From NCBI RefSeq assembly GCF_000472285.1, contig NZ_KI421418.1, positions 258,623-299,520 of the forward strand: a DNA stretch of 40,898 nucleotides, read 5' to 3'. Below, in pieces: positions 16,338 to 23,878 of the stretch; the first letter of the stretch is position 1; each line of letters starts with the position of its first letter. This DNA is from Desulfuromonas sp. TF (GTDB lineage Bacteria; Desulfobacterota; Desulfuromonadia; Desulfuromonadales; ATBO01). Below the pieces are notes generated by a model. The model was not told where the DNA came from. It did no database searches and was given only the letters and a program-made list of their open reading frames with translations. The translations under genes were made by a program, and so were the position numbers.

Positions 16338-16618
16338 TCTTCGCGGCCGTAGCGCGCCTTGAGCTCAGCCACCGACAGCAGATCTCCCTTTTCGACGTCA
16401 TCCCAGCCGCGGCTCGCCTCTTCCAGAAGGGTGAGATGGATATTTTCGCGCTCCAGGCGGTGATAGTAGTCGAGTCGCCGGGCGTCGATAAGGGCGACAT
16501 AGGCTTTGCCGTTGCGGGTGATGATCTTCTCGCGCCCCCGGCAGGCGTCTTCGGCCAGTTCTGTCAGCCGGGCCCGCATCTCCTTGAGAGGGACGATGTC
16601 CTTGCTGGTGATCGACAT
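16334..16618 (-). CDS. Phd/YefM-family antitoxin
   Basis: A 94-residue partner of the toxin. The N-terminus has the Phd/YefM DNA-binding signature: SKDIVPLKEMRARLTELAED, then IITRNGKAYVALIDARR. The C-terminal half (EEASRGWDDVEKGDLLSVAE) is acidic and probably wraps the toxin. A purine-rich AAGGAGACATC precedes the ATG. A perfect-armed palindrome upstream is the likely site of autorepression by the antitoxin or the complex. Confidence 0.87.
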   Translation of the reverse strand: MSITSKDIVPLKEMRARLTELAEDACRGREKIITRNGKAYVALIDARRLDYYHRLERENIHLTLLEEASRGWDDVEKGDLLSVAELKARYGREE

Positions 16619-16645
16619 GATGTCTCCTTGGGTTGAAAGTTACAC

Positions 16646-16663
16646 CAATAGATTAAACTATTG
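16646..16663 (-). promoter_or_regulatory. Palindromic operator of the toxin-antitoxin operon
   Basis: CAATAG at 16646-16651 and CTATTG at 16658-16663 form exact arms around ATTAAA. The site lies 28 bases upstream of the antitoxin start. On the minus strand a TTGCCG 17 bases ahead of TAATCT would put the -10 element inside the palindrome, so binding would block RNA polymerase, as expected for Phd-type autoregulation. Confidence 0.6.
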
Positions 16664-16709
16664 ATGCAGCTTCGGCAATGGCCGAATTCGTCCCCCAGAG
16701 AAAAACGAT

Positions 16710-17330
16710 TCATGGGGCCAGGCGCTCTATCACCCAGTTTCCTGCCTCGTCACGCCGATAGCGCAACCTGTCATGGAGGCGGTTTTCCCCTTCCTGCCAG
16801 AACTCCATCACTCCGGGGACGACTCGGTAGCCGCCCCAATGAAGGGGGCGGGGAACGTCCTGCCCTTCAAATTTCCGGGTCAGATCCTTGAACCGCTTTT
16901 CCAGGGAAGAACGGTCTCTGATGATCTCGCTCTGGGGCGAAGCATGGGCGCCGAGTTGATAACCCCTGGGTCGGCCGGAAAAGTAAAGATCGGATTCGGC
17001 GGCACCCGATTGTTCCACAATCCCTTCGACCCGAACCTGACGGGATAAAGGCAGCCAGCAGAACACGAGAGAAGCCAATGGATTTTCCCGTAGTTCCTGT
17101 GCTTTTCGACTCTCGTAGTTGGTGAAAAAGACAAAACCGCGCTCATCAACCTCCTTGAGCAGTACGACCCGGGCCGATGGCTTTCCCTGTCGGCTCGAAG
17201 TGGCGAGCGTCATGGCATTTGGAAGCGGGACTTCGGCCTGCTCGGCTTCACGAAGCCACCTGATAAACTGCGAGATTGGATTGGGTTCCAAGCTATTCCG
17301 GAGCAGCGGTGTCCTCGGCCAATTTTTCAT
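16710..17330 (-). CDS. pdxH: Pyridoxamine 5'-phosphate oxidase
   Basis: FMN enzyme that oxidises pyridoxamine or pyridoxine 5'-phosphate to pyridoxal 5'-phosphate, the last step of vitamin B6 synthesis and salvage. The sequence carries the family motifs: NAMTLATSSRQGKPSARVVL, GFVFFTNYESRKAQEL (FMN phosphate contacts), PLSRQVRVEG, FSGRPRGYQLGAHASPQS, and the C-terminal signature HWGGYRVVPGVMEFWQ with RLHDRLRY. From the ATG at 17330 the product is 206 residues, close to the 210-220 of the family; the frame extends to 17432 without homology. PLP is needed by the cysteine desulfurase-like enzyme at 25.1 kb, though the genes are not linked. Confidence 0.93.
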   Translation of the reverse strand: MKNWPRTPLLRNSLEPNPISQFIRWLREAEQAEVPLPNAMTLATSSRQGKPSARVVLLKEVDERGFVFFTNYESRKAQELRENPLASLVFCWLPLSRQVRVEGIVEQSGAAESDLYFSGRPRGYQLGAHASPQSEIIRDRSSLEKRFKDLTRKFEGQDVPRPLHWGGYRVVPGVMEFWQEGENRLHDRLRYRRDEAGNWVIERLAP

Positions 17331-17450
17331 ACTATCAAGAGCCTCTATAAAGGGGGAGAGGGGGGGCAGGATTCCTTCATTTGTGGATACTGGGATTATG
17401 TCCCCGGAAATACCAAGCCCTACAGGGTACACAATATTCTATTGCTTGAT

Positions 17451-17469
17451 GTCAAGGTGTAGACTTGAC
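17451..17469. repeat. REP-like hairpin, copy 3
   Basis: GTCAAG, GTGTAGA, CTTGAC: the same design as at 11514-11533. The bases to the left (TTGAT) and right (ACTGG) match the right half of the palindrome at 14764-14824, so this may be a half-element left by deletion. Confidence 0.65.
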
Positions 17470-17565
17470 ACTGGATTTTTTCTCAGGCACTTAGCTTGGT
17501 CCGACCCGAGACATCCGAGATTCTGACATCTGATAATTAAGTAAGGTGTCCCTGGAACTGCCCCA

Positions 17566-17625
17566 TCCTGTCTGCTCCCCGTTCAGGATTCCGGCCTCCT
17601 CCAAGTCGTTCAACACTTTCTGCAC
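17566..17625 (-). pseudogene. Remnant of the 5' end of a DUF2157 gene
   Basis: Read on the minus strand from a GTG at 17625, behind a well-placed AGGAGG, the translation is VQKVLNDLEEAGILNGEQTG. It matches the N-terminus of the intact DUF2157 protein at 10457-11401 (VQEALNDLDGAGILKREQAA) at 12 of 20 positions. Homology stops after about 20 codons and the frame wanders into unrelated sequence. It is a decayed paralogue, not a gene. Confidence 0.7.
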
Positions 17626-17723
17626 GCCGTTCCTCCTGCCGTTATCCATAATCTGGTTGCCATTCGTTCAATAATGTTTTTTTGGGAGAGGCTCTCTCAA
17701 ACCTTGATTCCAAGAAAGTAAGA

Positions 17724-17784
17724 ATGTCAGGTCTGCACGCTGACAAAAATTCTGTCATTTGATGTTAAAGCGAAGACCCGACAA
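17724..17784. repeat. 61-bp palindrome, copy 4 of the REP-like family (degenerate)
   Basis: ATGTCAGGTCTGC at the left and GAAGACCCGACAA at the right are imperfect inverted ends. The centre TGACAAAAATTCTGTCATTTGATGT is nearly identical to the copy at 14764-14824, and the TTTATCCTGTTG tail is shared. Confidence 0.8.
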
Positions 17785-17955
17785 TGTTGGTTTATCCTGT
17801 TGATTTATCCGTAAAGCACTTGTTTCTCAGTTTTTATATCATCTCATTTTTGCTCATGAAAGAACAAAAAAGATTCGGAGATTACCCATGAAAAGTCCCG
17901 TTTGGCGGCTATACTCTGAACATTCAGAAGGAACTCCGGTGCCAGTGAGGTTATC

Positions 17956-18708
17956 ATGTCCCTACGGAATAACGATTGGATAAAAGTCGCCGCAATCATC
18001 GCCATTGCAACCCTGCTCTTGCCGTCGCCTTCATGGTCCCAGACCGATTGGCTGCAGAGAGGGCGGGAGCTGTTCGGTATGCCCGAAAAGGGGTCCAACG
18101 CCGTCACCACCTCCCAGGTCGCTGCCGGACTCAAGGAGGCCCTGCGGGTCGGAAGCGAAAATGTCGTCGGCAAACTCGGCCGTCCCGACGGCTTTGCTGC
18201 CGACCCGGCCATCCATATCCCGCTGCCAAAAAGCCTTCAAACCGTTCAGACGACCCTCAAACCGCTCGGCATGGCCTATCTGCTCGACGATCTGGAATTG
18301 AAGCTGAACCGCGCCGCCGAACAGGCGACCCCGAAGGCGAAGGGGCTCTTCTGGACGGCTATCGAGCAGATGACTCTCGATGATGTGATGGGGATTTACA
18401 ACGGACCGCCGGATGCGGCAACCCGCTATTTCCAGAAAAAGATGTCTGTGCCGCTCGGGGAGGAAATGCGGCCGATTGTGGACCAGACGCTCGATCAGAC
18501 AGGGGCTGTGCAGGCCTACGACAACGTCATGGGGAAATACCGGAACGTTCCTTTTGTCCCCGACGTCAGGACCGACCTGACCGGCTATGTCGTCGAGCAG
18601 GGAATGAATGGCATTTTCCACTATCTGGCCGAGGAGGAGGCCGCCATCCGGATGGATCCGGCCAAGCGCACTACCGAGTTGCTCAAAACCGTCTTCGGCT
18701 CGAAATAG
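17956..18708 (+). CDS. DUF4197 family exported protein
   Basis: A 250-residue protein with a signal peptide (VAAIIAIATLLLPSPSWS, cleavage near residue 28). The body matches DUF4197: AAGLKEALRVGSENVVGKLG near 55, IHIPLPKSLQTVQTTLKPLG near 87, FWTAIEQMTLDDVMGIYNG near 137 and TRYFQKKMSVPL near 160. The family is helical, periplasmic and of unknown function. GAGG lies seven bases before the ATG. A truncated DUF853 gene starts nine bases after the stop, so the two were probably co-transcribed before the truncation. Confidence 0.85.
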   Translation: MSLRNNDWIKVAAIIAIATLLLPSPSWSQTDWLQRGRELFGMPEKGSNAVTTSQVAAGLKEALRVGSENVVGKLGRPDGFAADPAIHIPLPKSLQTVQTTLKPLGMAYLLDDLELKLNRAAEQATPKAKGLFWTAIEQMTLDDVMGIYNGPPDAATRYFQKKMSVPLGEEMRPIVDQTLDQTGAVQAYDNVMGKYRNVPFVPDVRTDLTGYVVEQGMNGIFHYLAEEEAAIRMDPAKRTTELLKTVFGSK

Positions 18709-18717
18709 AGGTGCCTT

Positions 18718-18864
18718 ATGCCACACCCCTCACTCCTGCCGGTTGCCAGGGCAGAAAAATTCCTCGGACTGCTGCCACGGATGGCCAACCGCCACGGCAT
18801 CAGGCACAGTGACATTTCCAGCTTCGACCGGGAATGTCCGTCGCGTCAGTGGGGACGTTGGTAA
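18718..18864 (+). pseudogene. 5' fragment of a HerA-like ATPase gene (DUF853, YjgR type)
   Basis: A 48-residue frame behind a GAGGTG ribosome site. The sequence RAEKFLGLLPRMANRHG (residues 11-27) matches the N-terminal strand of DUF853/YjgR helicase-like proteins, where it leads straight into the Walker A motif (HGLIxGATGTGKT). Here homology breaks just before the Walker A, and the frame ends 21 codons later. So the ATPase gene lost its remaining roughly 450 codons, most simply when the restriction-modification block beside it was inserted. Confidence 0.62.
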
Positions 18865-18907
18865 GTTTTGTAGCTTATTCACGAATGGGAAGAATCCAGC
18901 GGGCAGC

Positions 18908-19165
18908 TTAATTCACCAGCATCCGCCAATCCCCCACCCCCAACGCCTCGGCAAGCATCCGAGCCCGCTCCTTGCCGATGGGGCGCTTGCCGTTCTCCAT
19001 CTCGCTGATGTGATGCTGCGGGATGCCTGTACGTGCCGATAGTTCCTTCTGGGTCAGGTCCTCGCGAGTGCGGTAGGCGCGCAAGGCCACATGCGACTTA
19101 CTGCCGAGATATTCAGGAAAGACCTCGGCGACGGTAATTCGGATTTGGTCATGATCTCTGTTCAC
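18908..19165 (-). CDS. XRE-family helix-turn-helix regulator, last gene of the R-M operon
   Basis: An 85-residue protein. The HTH is clear: LTQKELSARTGIPQHHISEM followed by ENGKRPIGKERARMLAEALG. The GTG at 19165 overlaps the nuclease TGA in a GTGA junction, which fixes the start and makes the gene part of the operon. Small XRE proteins beside type II systems often act as controller (C) proteins that time nuclease expression. Here it lies downstream of the nuclease, not before it, so the role is less certain; an antitoxin-like or silencing function is also possible. Confidence 0.72.
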   Translation of the reverse strand: MNRDHDQIRITVAEVFPEYLGSKSHVALRAYRTREDLTQKELSARTGIPQHHISEMENGKRPIGKERARMLAEALGVGDWRMLVN

Positions 19166-20019
19166 AACCCGTGCTCCCTTTTCAACTGCCTTAAATCTTC
19201 CTCCAACTGCTCCCCCATCGACTGCGTATAGATCCGTGTGATCCTGCCGACGTTTTGCAATTCCACCAGTTTCCCCAAGTCGCTGGTACGCTCCCGCCAT
19301 GTGATCCCGTCCGTTACCAGCAGGAAATGAGTGTCATGCCGTTTCTCAGTGACGATCCGGCTGATGTCGCCCAAGACGTCCGTCTGCTTGCTGCCGGTGG
19401 CGCCGTATGCTTTGGCTTCTACCAGAATGGCCGGATCCTTGCGGTTAGGAATGGCGAAATCCGCTTTTTCGGAGCTGATTCCAGTGGCGCCGAGAAAGCT
19501 GCAGCGAAGGTCGTAGGCGTTTTCTCCGAAGACGCGGATGATCTTCCCCTCGACGAAATCCTCCAGGAAGCGACCACGGCGCTGTCCCTTGATGGCGCTT
19601 CCGCGACCGCCCTTGAGACGTTCCACCATCAAATCGCTCCAAACTAAGGGCCGGTTCACCGCTGCAGCAATCCGGTCCAGCAGCCCCAACTCCTCAAGTG
19701 CGCCAAAGAATTGATCTGAGTTCTGAAGAGCTTTCTTGATGCCTATTCCCTTGCCGAGCCGGTCCCTCAATTCGGCGGTGAACTCGTCCTTGGACATGTC
19801 CAGAAACAGACGAACCACCGTCAGGTCAGCATCGAAGCGCTTCCGATTGGTGGTATCCAAATCGAACATTCCGATCAGGTCGTTACGGGTGTAGGCGGTT
19901 TTGACGGGAAAGTCTTCCAGCTCCCGGATCACCGCATCGGCATGATCGTCGCGCCAGCTGGCCTCGACGGGAGACAGGTGCTCAAGGATTTCGTCCAGGG
20001 TTTGCCGGTAGCGTTTCAT
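19162..20019 (-). CDS. Type II restriction endonuclease (PD-(D/E)XK type)
   Basis: A 285-residue protein directly downstream of a DNA adenine methylase; stop and start abut as TGA-ATG (20022-20017). The central catalytic block reads KADFAIPNRKDPAILVEAKA, fitting D-x(n)-E-x-K of the PD-(D/E)XK nuclease fold (Asp in ADF, Glu and Lys in VEAK). The N-terminal 110 residues are helical and probably bind DNA. Overall shape resembles DpnII-like nucleases; the recognition site cannot be read from the sequence. It overlaps the HTH gene by four bases. Confidence 0.75.
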   Translation of the reverse strand: MKRYRQTLDEILEHLSPVEASWRDDHADAVIRELEDFPVKTAYTRNDLIGMFDLDTTNRKRFDADLTVVRLFLDMSKDEFTAELRDRLGKGIGIKKALQNSDQFFGALEELGLLDRIAAAVNRPLVWSDLMVERLKGGRGSAIKGQRRGRFLEDFVEGKIIRVFGENAYDLRCSFLGATGISSEKADFAIPNRKDPAILVEAKAYGATGSKQTDVLGDISRIVTEKRHDTHFLLVTDGITWRERTSDLGKLVELQNVGRITRIYTQSMGEQLEEDLRQLKREHGL

Positions 20020-21165
20020 TCAGACTCCGATGATGAGGTATTCCTTGACCTGGGCTCGTTTCACGGCCTGATGGGTTCCGAAGTGGTAGCGATGCGCGCG
20101 CTCGAAGACTTCCACCGTGCGCTTGTACTTGCGCATGAGGCGGTGCAGAACGGCGAGGTCGGGATAGCCGTTGGAGGAGTAGGAGAGGACAAGAGTGCTG
20201 TCGGCGAATTTGCGGAACATGCTATCAAAGGCGTCGATGGCGTTCTTGCGATAGGAGAAGGGAGTGAAGGGTTTTTCGATCTTCTTCACCTTCGTATCCG
20301 GCATGATCGTCTTGCCTTCCCAGTAGCAGGAAAGCCCCTCCAGGAAGTGGTAGCGCTTCATGTAACAGTTGTCGTCGGCGCGCGGCACGTAGGGAGGGTC
20401 CATGTAAACCAGATCCGGCGGTTCAGGCAACTGCCAGTCGAAGACGTCGCCGCAATGGGCCGAGTTCCGCTGCCCATTGTCGAAGGCGGCGGCGTTGTAA
20501 ACCTGTACCTGCTCCAGAAAATGCTCCCGCAGGCTCAGCTTCAAATCGCGCCGGCCGTCCTTGTAATGATCCAGGTCGCCGGAGATGGTGAAAACCCCAC
20601 GGGGCTGGCGCTTGGCGCAGGATCGTATGAGGGCGGCGCGGGCGATGGCCTGCTCGTGAGGGTCGGTCAATTTCCGGATGTTCCAGGAGGTTTGATCGAG
20701 GAAGTGAAGATCCTTCGGCGTGTAGAAAATTCCCGAGAAAGTCTTCTCGATGAATCGTTCGTGGTCCTTGTCCGTTTCTAGAAGCATTTCCAGGCTTCCA
20801 TTTGAAAGCTGACGGCCGGGATTCTCGATCAAGGCCTTGGCCAGAGTCGTGCCGAGGTTGAGGAAGTCATTGGAGGCCACCCGCTTGCCCATGGACTTGA
20901 ACATGTAGCCGATACAGCCGGAGCCCGAAAAGGCATCGGCGGCACTCTCGAATGTCAGGTCGGACAGAACGGTATGAATCCAGGGGAGAAGCCGGTATTT
21001 GCTCCCCATGAAGCGGATTTGCGGGAAATCTCCCGCCTTGGCGGGAAATCCCAGGTCGAACAGCTTTGCCTGGTCCGGTTCGGGGATCGGTTCCGCCACG
21101 ATGAAACGGCCGTCTGCTTCTGGGGCGGAATCATTGCAATAGGGAGTGGGATTGGATGAAGACAT
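20020..21165 (-). CDS. D12-class DNA N6-adenine methyltransferase
   Basis: A 381-residue methylase that should protect the host from the adjacent nuclease. Motifs are in the alpha-class order: IRFMGSKYRLLPWI (about 50) and DAFSGSGCIGYMFKSMG (SAM site, about 78-94) come first, a target-recognition part follows, and then the catalytic LVYMDPPYVPRADD (DPPY, about 255) and the C-terminal LVLSYSSNGYP. A 45-residue N-terminal extension precedes the core. It is the first gene of the methylase-nuclease-HTH operon, which lets protection appear before cutting. The recognition sequence is not deducible by eye. Confidence 0.86.
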   Translation of the reverse strand: MSSSNPTPYCNDSAPEADGRFIVAEPIPEPDQAKLFDLGFPAKAGDFPQIRFMGSKYRLLPWIHTVLSDLTFESAADAFSGSGCIGYMFKSMGKRVASNDFLNLGTTLAKALIENPGRQLSNGSLEMLLETDKDHERFIEKTFSGIFYTPKDLHFLDQTSWNIRKLTDPHEQAIARAALIRSCAKRQPRGVFTISGDLDHYKDGRRDLKLSLREHFLEQVQVYNAAAFDNGQRNSAHCGDVFDWQLPEPPDLVYMDPPYVPRADDNCYMKRYHFLEGLSCYWEGKTIMPDTKVKKIEKPFTPFSYRKNAIDAFDSMFRKFADSTLVLSYSSNGYPDLAVLHRLMRKYKRTVEVFERAHRYHFGTHQAVKRAQVKEYLIIGV

Positions 21166-21326
21166 TTATTGCCTTTGATTTACTCAGAGGGTTTATTCGA
21201 ATGGAATGAGTCTGCTGGAACTCTATGTCAGAATACGTCATACATCTTGTTCATTATGATAATGAACAGTCTGGACCCCCAGCATATTTATATCATTCCA
21301 TCTTCCCCGGCCAAAGCACAAAAGCA

Positions 21327-21350
21327 AACGGCCTCCCGGGGGAGGCCGTT
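21327..21350 (-). terminator. Terminator of nrdJ
   Basis: AACGGCCTCCC and GGGAGGCCGTT form a perfect 11-bp stem with a two-base centre. On the minus strand it is followed by a T-rich stretch (TGCTTTTGTGCTTT). It lies 13 bases past the nrdJ stop codon. Confidence 0.85.
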
Positions 21351-21362
21351 CGTCATCTCAAA

Positions 21363-23612
21363 TCAAGCACACTCACTATACCCGCAAGCATGACACACGC
21401 AGCATCCACCCTCATGCTCCACCGGCCCCCCGCACTCGGGGCAGGCGCCGCCGGCCTGGGTGTGGGCGACGTCCTCCTCGTGGAACATGTGCATCTGGAT
21501 CGCCTTGGCCACGGCGTCGGCGCAGGAGGTGATGCGGTTGTCGCCGAAGCCGGCGGGCTTGTGGCAGGTGATGCCGATCATCTGCTTGACCGCCTGCCGG
21601 GCCTGCACGCCGCTGCGCCAGGCCAGGGAGACGAGGCGGCCGATGGCCTCGCACTGGCTGGCGGCGCAGCCTCCGGCTTTGCCCATGGTGGTGAAGAGCT
21701 CGAAGAGCCCCTGGTTGTCCTCGTTGATGGTGACGTAGAGAGGGCCGCAGCCGGTCTCCATCTGGTAGGTGGAGCCCTTGAGGGCCCGGGGCCGCTCACG
21801 CTTCTTGCCGGCCTTGTGCGACTCCATGGGGACGATCTTCTCGTCCTTCTTCTCCTCTTTCTTGCCTACCGAGAGCACCTGCATGTCGCGGGAGCCGTCG
21901 CGGTAGATGGTTACCCCTTTGCACCCCTTCTTGTAGGCGAGGCGATAGACGGTGGAGACGTCTTCCTTCGTGGCGGTATTGCAGAAGTTGACGGTCTTGG
22001 AGACGGCGTTGTCGGTGTGCTTCTGGAAGGCCGCCTGCATCCGGATGTGGTCCTCGGGGGTGATGTCGTGGGAGGTGACGAAGATGCGGCGCACGTCCTC
22101 GGGGATCTCGTCGATTCCCTGCACCGTGCCGTGCTCGGCGATGAGCTTCATCAGCTCGGGGGAGTAGAAGCCCCGCTCTTTGGCGATCTTCTCGAAGAGG
22201 GGATGCACTTCGAGCAGGATGTCGTTGTCGAGCACCTGGCGCACGTAGGAGACGGCGAAGAGGGGCTCGATGCCGCTGGAAGTGTTGGCGATGATGGAGA
22301 TGGTTCCGGTGGGTGCGATGGTGGTGCTGGTGGCGTTGCGCACCGGTTTGGCCCCTTTTTTGTCGAAGACGCTGCCGGTGAAGTTGGGGAAGGCGCCGCG
22401 CTCCTCGCCGAGTTCGATGGAGGCCTGCCGGGCCTCTTCGGTGATGAACTTCATCATCTTTTCGCCGAGCTGGACCGCCTCGGCGCTGTCGTAGGGGATG
22501 TCGAGGAGGATCAGCAGATCGGCCCAGCCCATCACCCCCAGCCCCACCTTGCGGTTTGCGCGGGTCATCTCGTCGATCTGCGGGATGGGATAGTTGTTGA
22601 CCTCGATAACGTTGTCGAGGAAGCGGGAGGCCAGGCGCACGACCTCCTTCAGCTTGTTCCAGTCGAGCTCTCCCTTCTCGTCCACCATTTTCGCCAGGTT
22701 GATGGAGCCGAGGTTGCAGCTCTCGTAGGGGAGCAGGGGCTGCTCGCCGCAGGGGTTGGTCGCCTCTATCTCACCAACGTGGGGGGTGGGGTTGTCGCGG
22801 TTCAGACGGTCGAGGAAGATGATCCCCGGCTCGCCGTTGGTCCAGGCCAGATCGACGATGTGCTCGAAGACCTTGCGCGCCGGCATCCTCTTCAGCGCCT
22901 CGCCGGTACGGGGGCTGACGATGTCGTACTCGCCGTCGGCATCCACCGCCTCCATGAAGGCCTCGGTGAGCCCGACGGAGATGTTGAAGTTGGTCAGCAC
23001 GTTCTGGTCGCGCTTGGCCATGATGAAGTCCATCACGTCAGGATGGTCGACCCGCAGGATACCCATGTTGGCGCCGCGGCGGGTACCGCCCTGCTTGATC
23101 GTCTCGGTGGCGGCGTCGAAGACCTTCATGAAGGAGAGCGGACCGGAGGAGACGCCTTTGGTCGACATCACCACGTCATTTGCCGGGCGGATGCGGGAGA
23201 AGGAGAAGCCTGTGCCGCCGCCGCTCTTGTGGATCAGCGCCGTCTGCTTGATCGATTCGAAGATCTCCTCCATCGAATCGCCGATGGGGAGCACGAAGCA
23301 GGCGCTGAGCTGCCCCAGCTCGCGGCCGGCGTTCATCAGGGTGGGGGAGTTCGGGAGAAACTCCAGCGAAGTCATCATCCGGTAGAACTCTCCGGAGAGA
23401 GCCTGGGCGTCGTTGCCGGTTTTCAGCCGGTCCTCAGCGGCGGCGATGGATTCGGCCACCCGGCGGAACATGTCGACAGCGTTTTCAAGTACCTTGCCTT
23501 CGCTGTCCCGCTTCAGATAGCGGCGTTCGAGGACGGTCAAGGAGTTTTTGGAGAGGGGAAGGGCGGCTTCGGACGGAGTCTGCAAGGCTGTTGATAGTTT
23601 TTTGGCGCTCAT
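21363..23612 (-). CDS. nrdJ: Adenosylcobalamin-dependent (class II) ribonucleotide reductase
   Basis: Makes deoxyribonucleotides using an adenosylcobalamin radical, so it works with or without oxygen. The 749-residue product has the class II landmarks: SPTLMNAGRELGQLSACFVL near residue 93 (first redox Cys), the active-site NPCGEQPLLPYESCNLGSIN near 286, PTGTISIIANTSSGIEP near 437, and a C-terminal Cys-rich zinc-like tail (CPECGGP then CCVCHACGYSEC) that relays electrons from thioredoxin. No separate radical subunit is needed or present. The start at 23612 has a weak ribosome site (GGAG 13 bases away). Two possible NrdR boxes lie upstream and no cobalamin riboswitch was recognised. Confidence 0.95.
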   Translation of the reverse strand: MSAKKLSTALQTPSEAALPLSKNSLTVLERRYLKRDSEGKVLENAVDMFRRVAESIAAAEDRLKTGNDAQALSGEFYRMMTSLEFLPNSPTLMNAGRELGQLSACFVLPIGDSMEEIFESIKQTALIHKSGGGTGFSFSRIRPANDVVMSTKGVSSGPLSFMKVFDAATETIKQGGTRRGANMGILRVDHPDVMDFIMAKRDQNVLTNFNISVGLTEAFMEAVDADGEYDIVSPRTGEALKRMPARKVFEHIVDLAWTNGEPGIIFLDRLNRDNPTPHVGEIEATNPCGEQPLLPYESCNLGSINLAKMVDEKGELDWNKLKEVVRLASRFLDNVIEVNNYPIPQIDEMTRANRKVGLGVMGWADLLILLDIPYDSAEAVQLGEKMMKFITEEARQASIELGEERGAFPNFTGSVFDKKGAKPVRNATSTTIAPTGTISIIANTSSGIEPLFAVSYVRQVLDNDILLEVHPLFEKIAKERGFYSPELMKLIAEHGTVQGIDEIPEDVRRIFVTSHDITPEDHIRMQAAFQKHTDNAVSKTVNFCNTATKEDVSTVYRLAYKKGCKGVTIYRDGSRDMQVLSVGKKEEKKDEKIVPMESHKAGKKRERPRALKGSTYQMETGCGPLYVTINEDNQGLFELFTTMGKAGGCAASQCEAIGRLVSLAWRSGVQARQAVKQMIGITCHKPAGFGDNRITSCADAVAKAIQMHMFHEEDVAHTQAGGACPECGGPVEHEGGCCVCHACGYSECA

Positions 23613-23658
23613 GGTGGTGAAATTACTCCATTTTATTGAATGTTGATTTTAGAAGGAG

Positions 23659-23707
23659 ATGCCTATATCATGTGGTGGTTCAGAATTTAAAACACAATAT
23701 GTCGTGC
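23659..23707 (-). promoter_or_regulatory. Possible pair of NrdR boxes upstream of nrdJ
   Basis: ACACAATATGTCGTGC (23692-23707) is close to the NrdR consensus ACACWATATNTNGTGT. A weaker match, ATGCCTATATCATGTG (23659-23674), lies 33 bases away centre to centre, about three helical turns, the spacing normal for NrdR tandem boxes. NrdR represses reductase genes when dNTPs are plentiful. Confidence 0.5.
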
Positions 23708-23878
23708 TGTCAAGGATTCTATGGATATTTGGGGGGGGCCTGTTTCTTGCAGAAAAAGTAAACGTCATAGTCGCTGAGCGCTAAAAGGATCAAATCACCT
23801 TTACACGGGTTCTCATTCATTTTATTATTCGACATTAATTTTAATTGAATATCTCAAAGGGAAGGTCGGTTTATCGCC

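Larger units (their letters stand above)
17331..17955. other. Gene-poor stretch between pdxH and the DUF4197 gene
   Basis: About 620 bases without an intact gene. It contains one REP-like hairpin (17451-17469), a 5' remnant of a DUF2157 gene (17566-17625) and a second 61-bp palindrome (17724-17784). The piling of repeats and remnant suggests a deletion or rearrangement scar. An AT-rich segment with TATACT at 17911-17916 may hold the -10 box of the DUF4197 gene. Confidence 0.5.

Noticed and set aside
21225-23594. A 789-codon open frame on the plus strand
   Set aside because: It is the exact antisense of nrdJ, rich in Gly/Asp/Val/His, with no domain; high GC content keeps the antisense frame open.
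23613-23878. A cobalamin riboswitch before nrdJ
   Set aside because: I looked for the B12-box (GCCACTG-like) and its flanking stems and did not find them.
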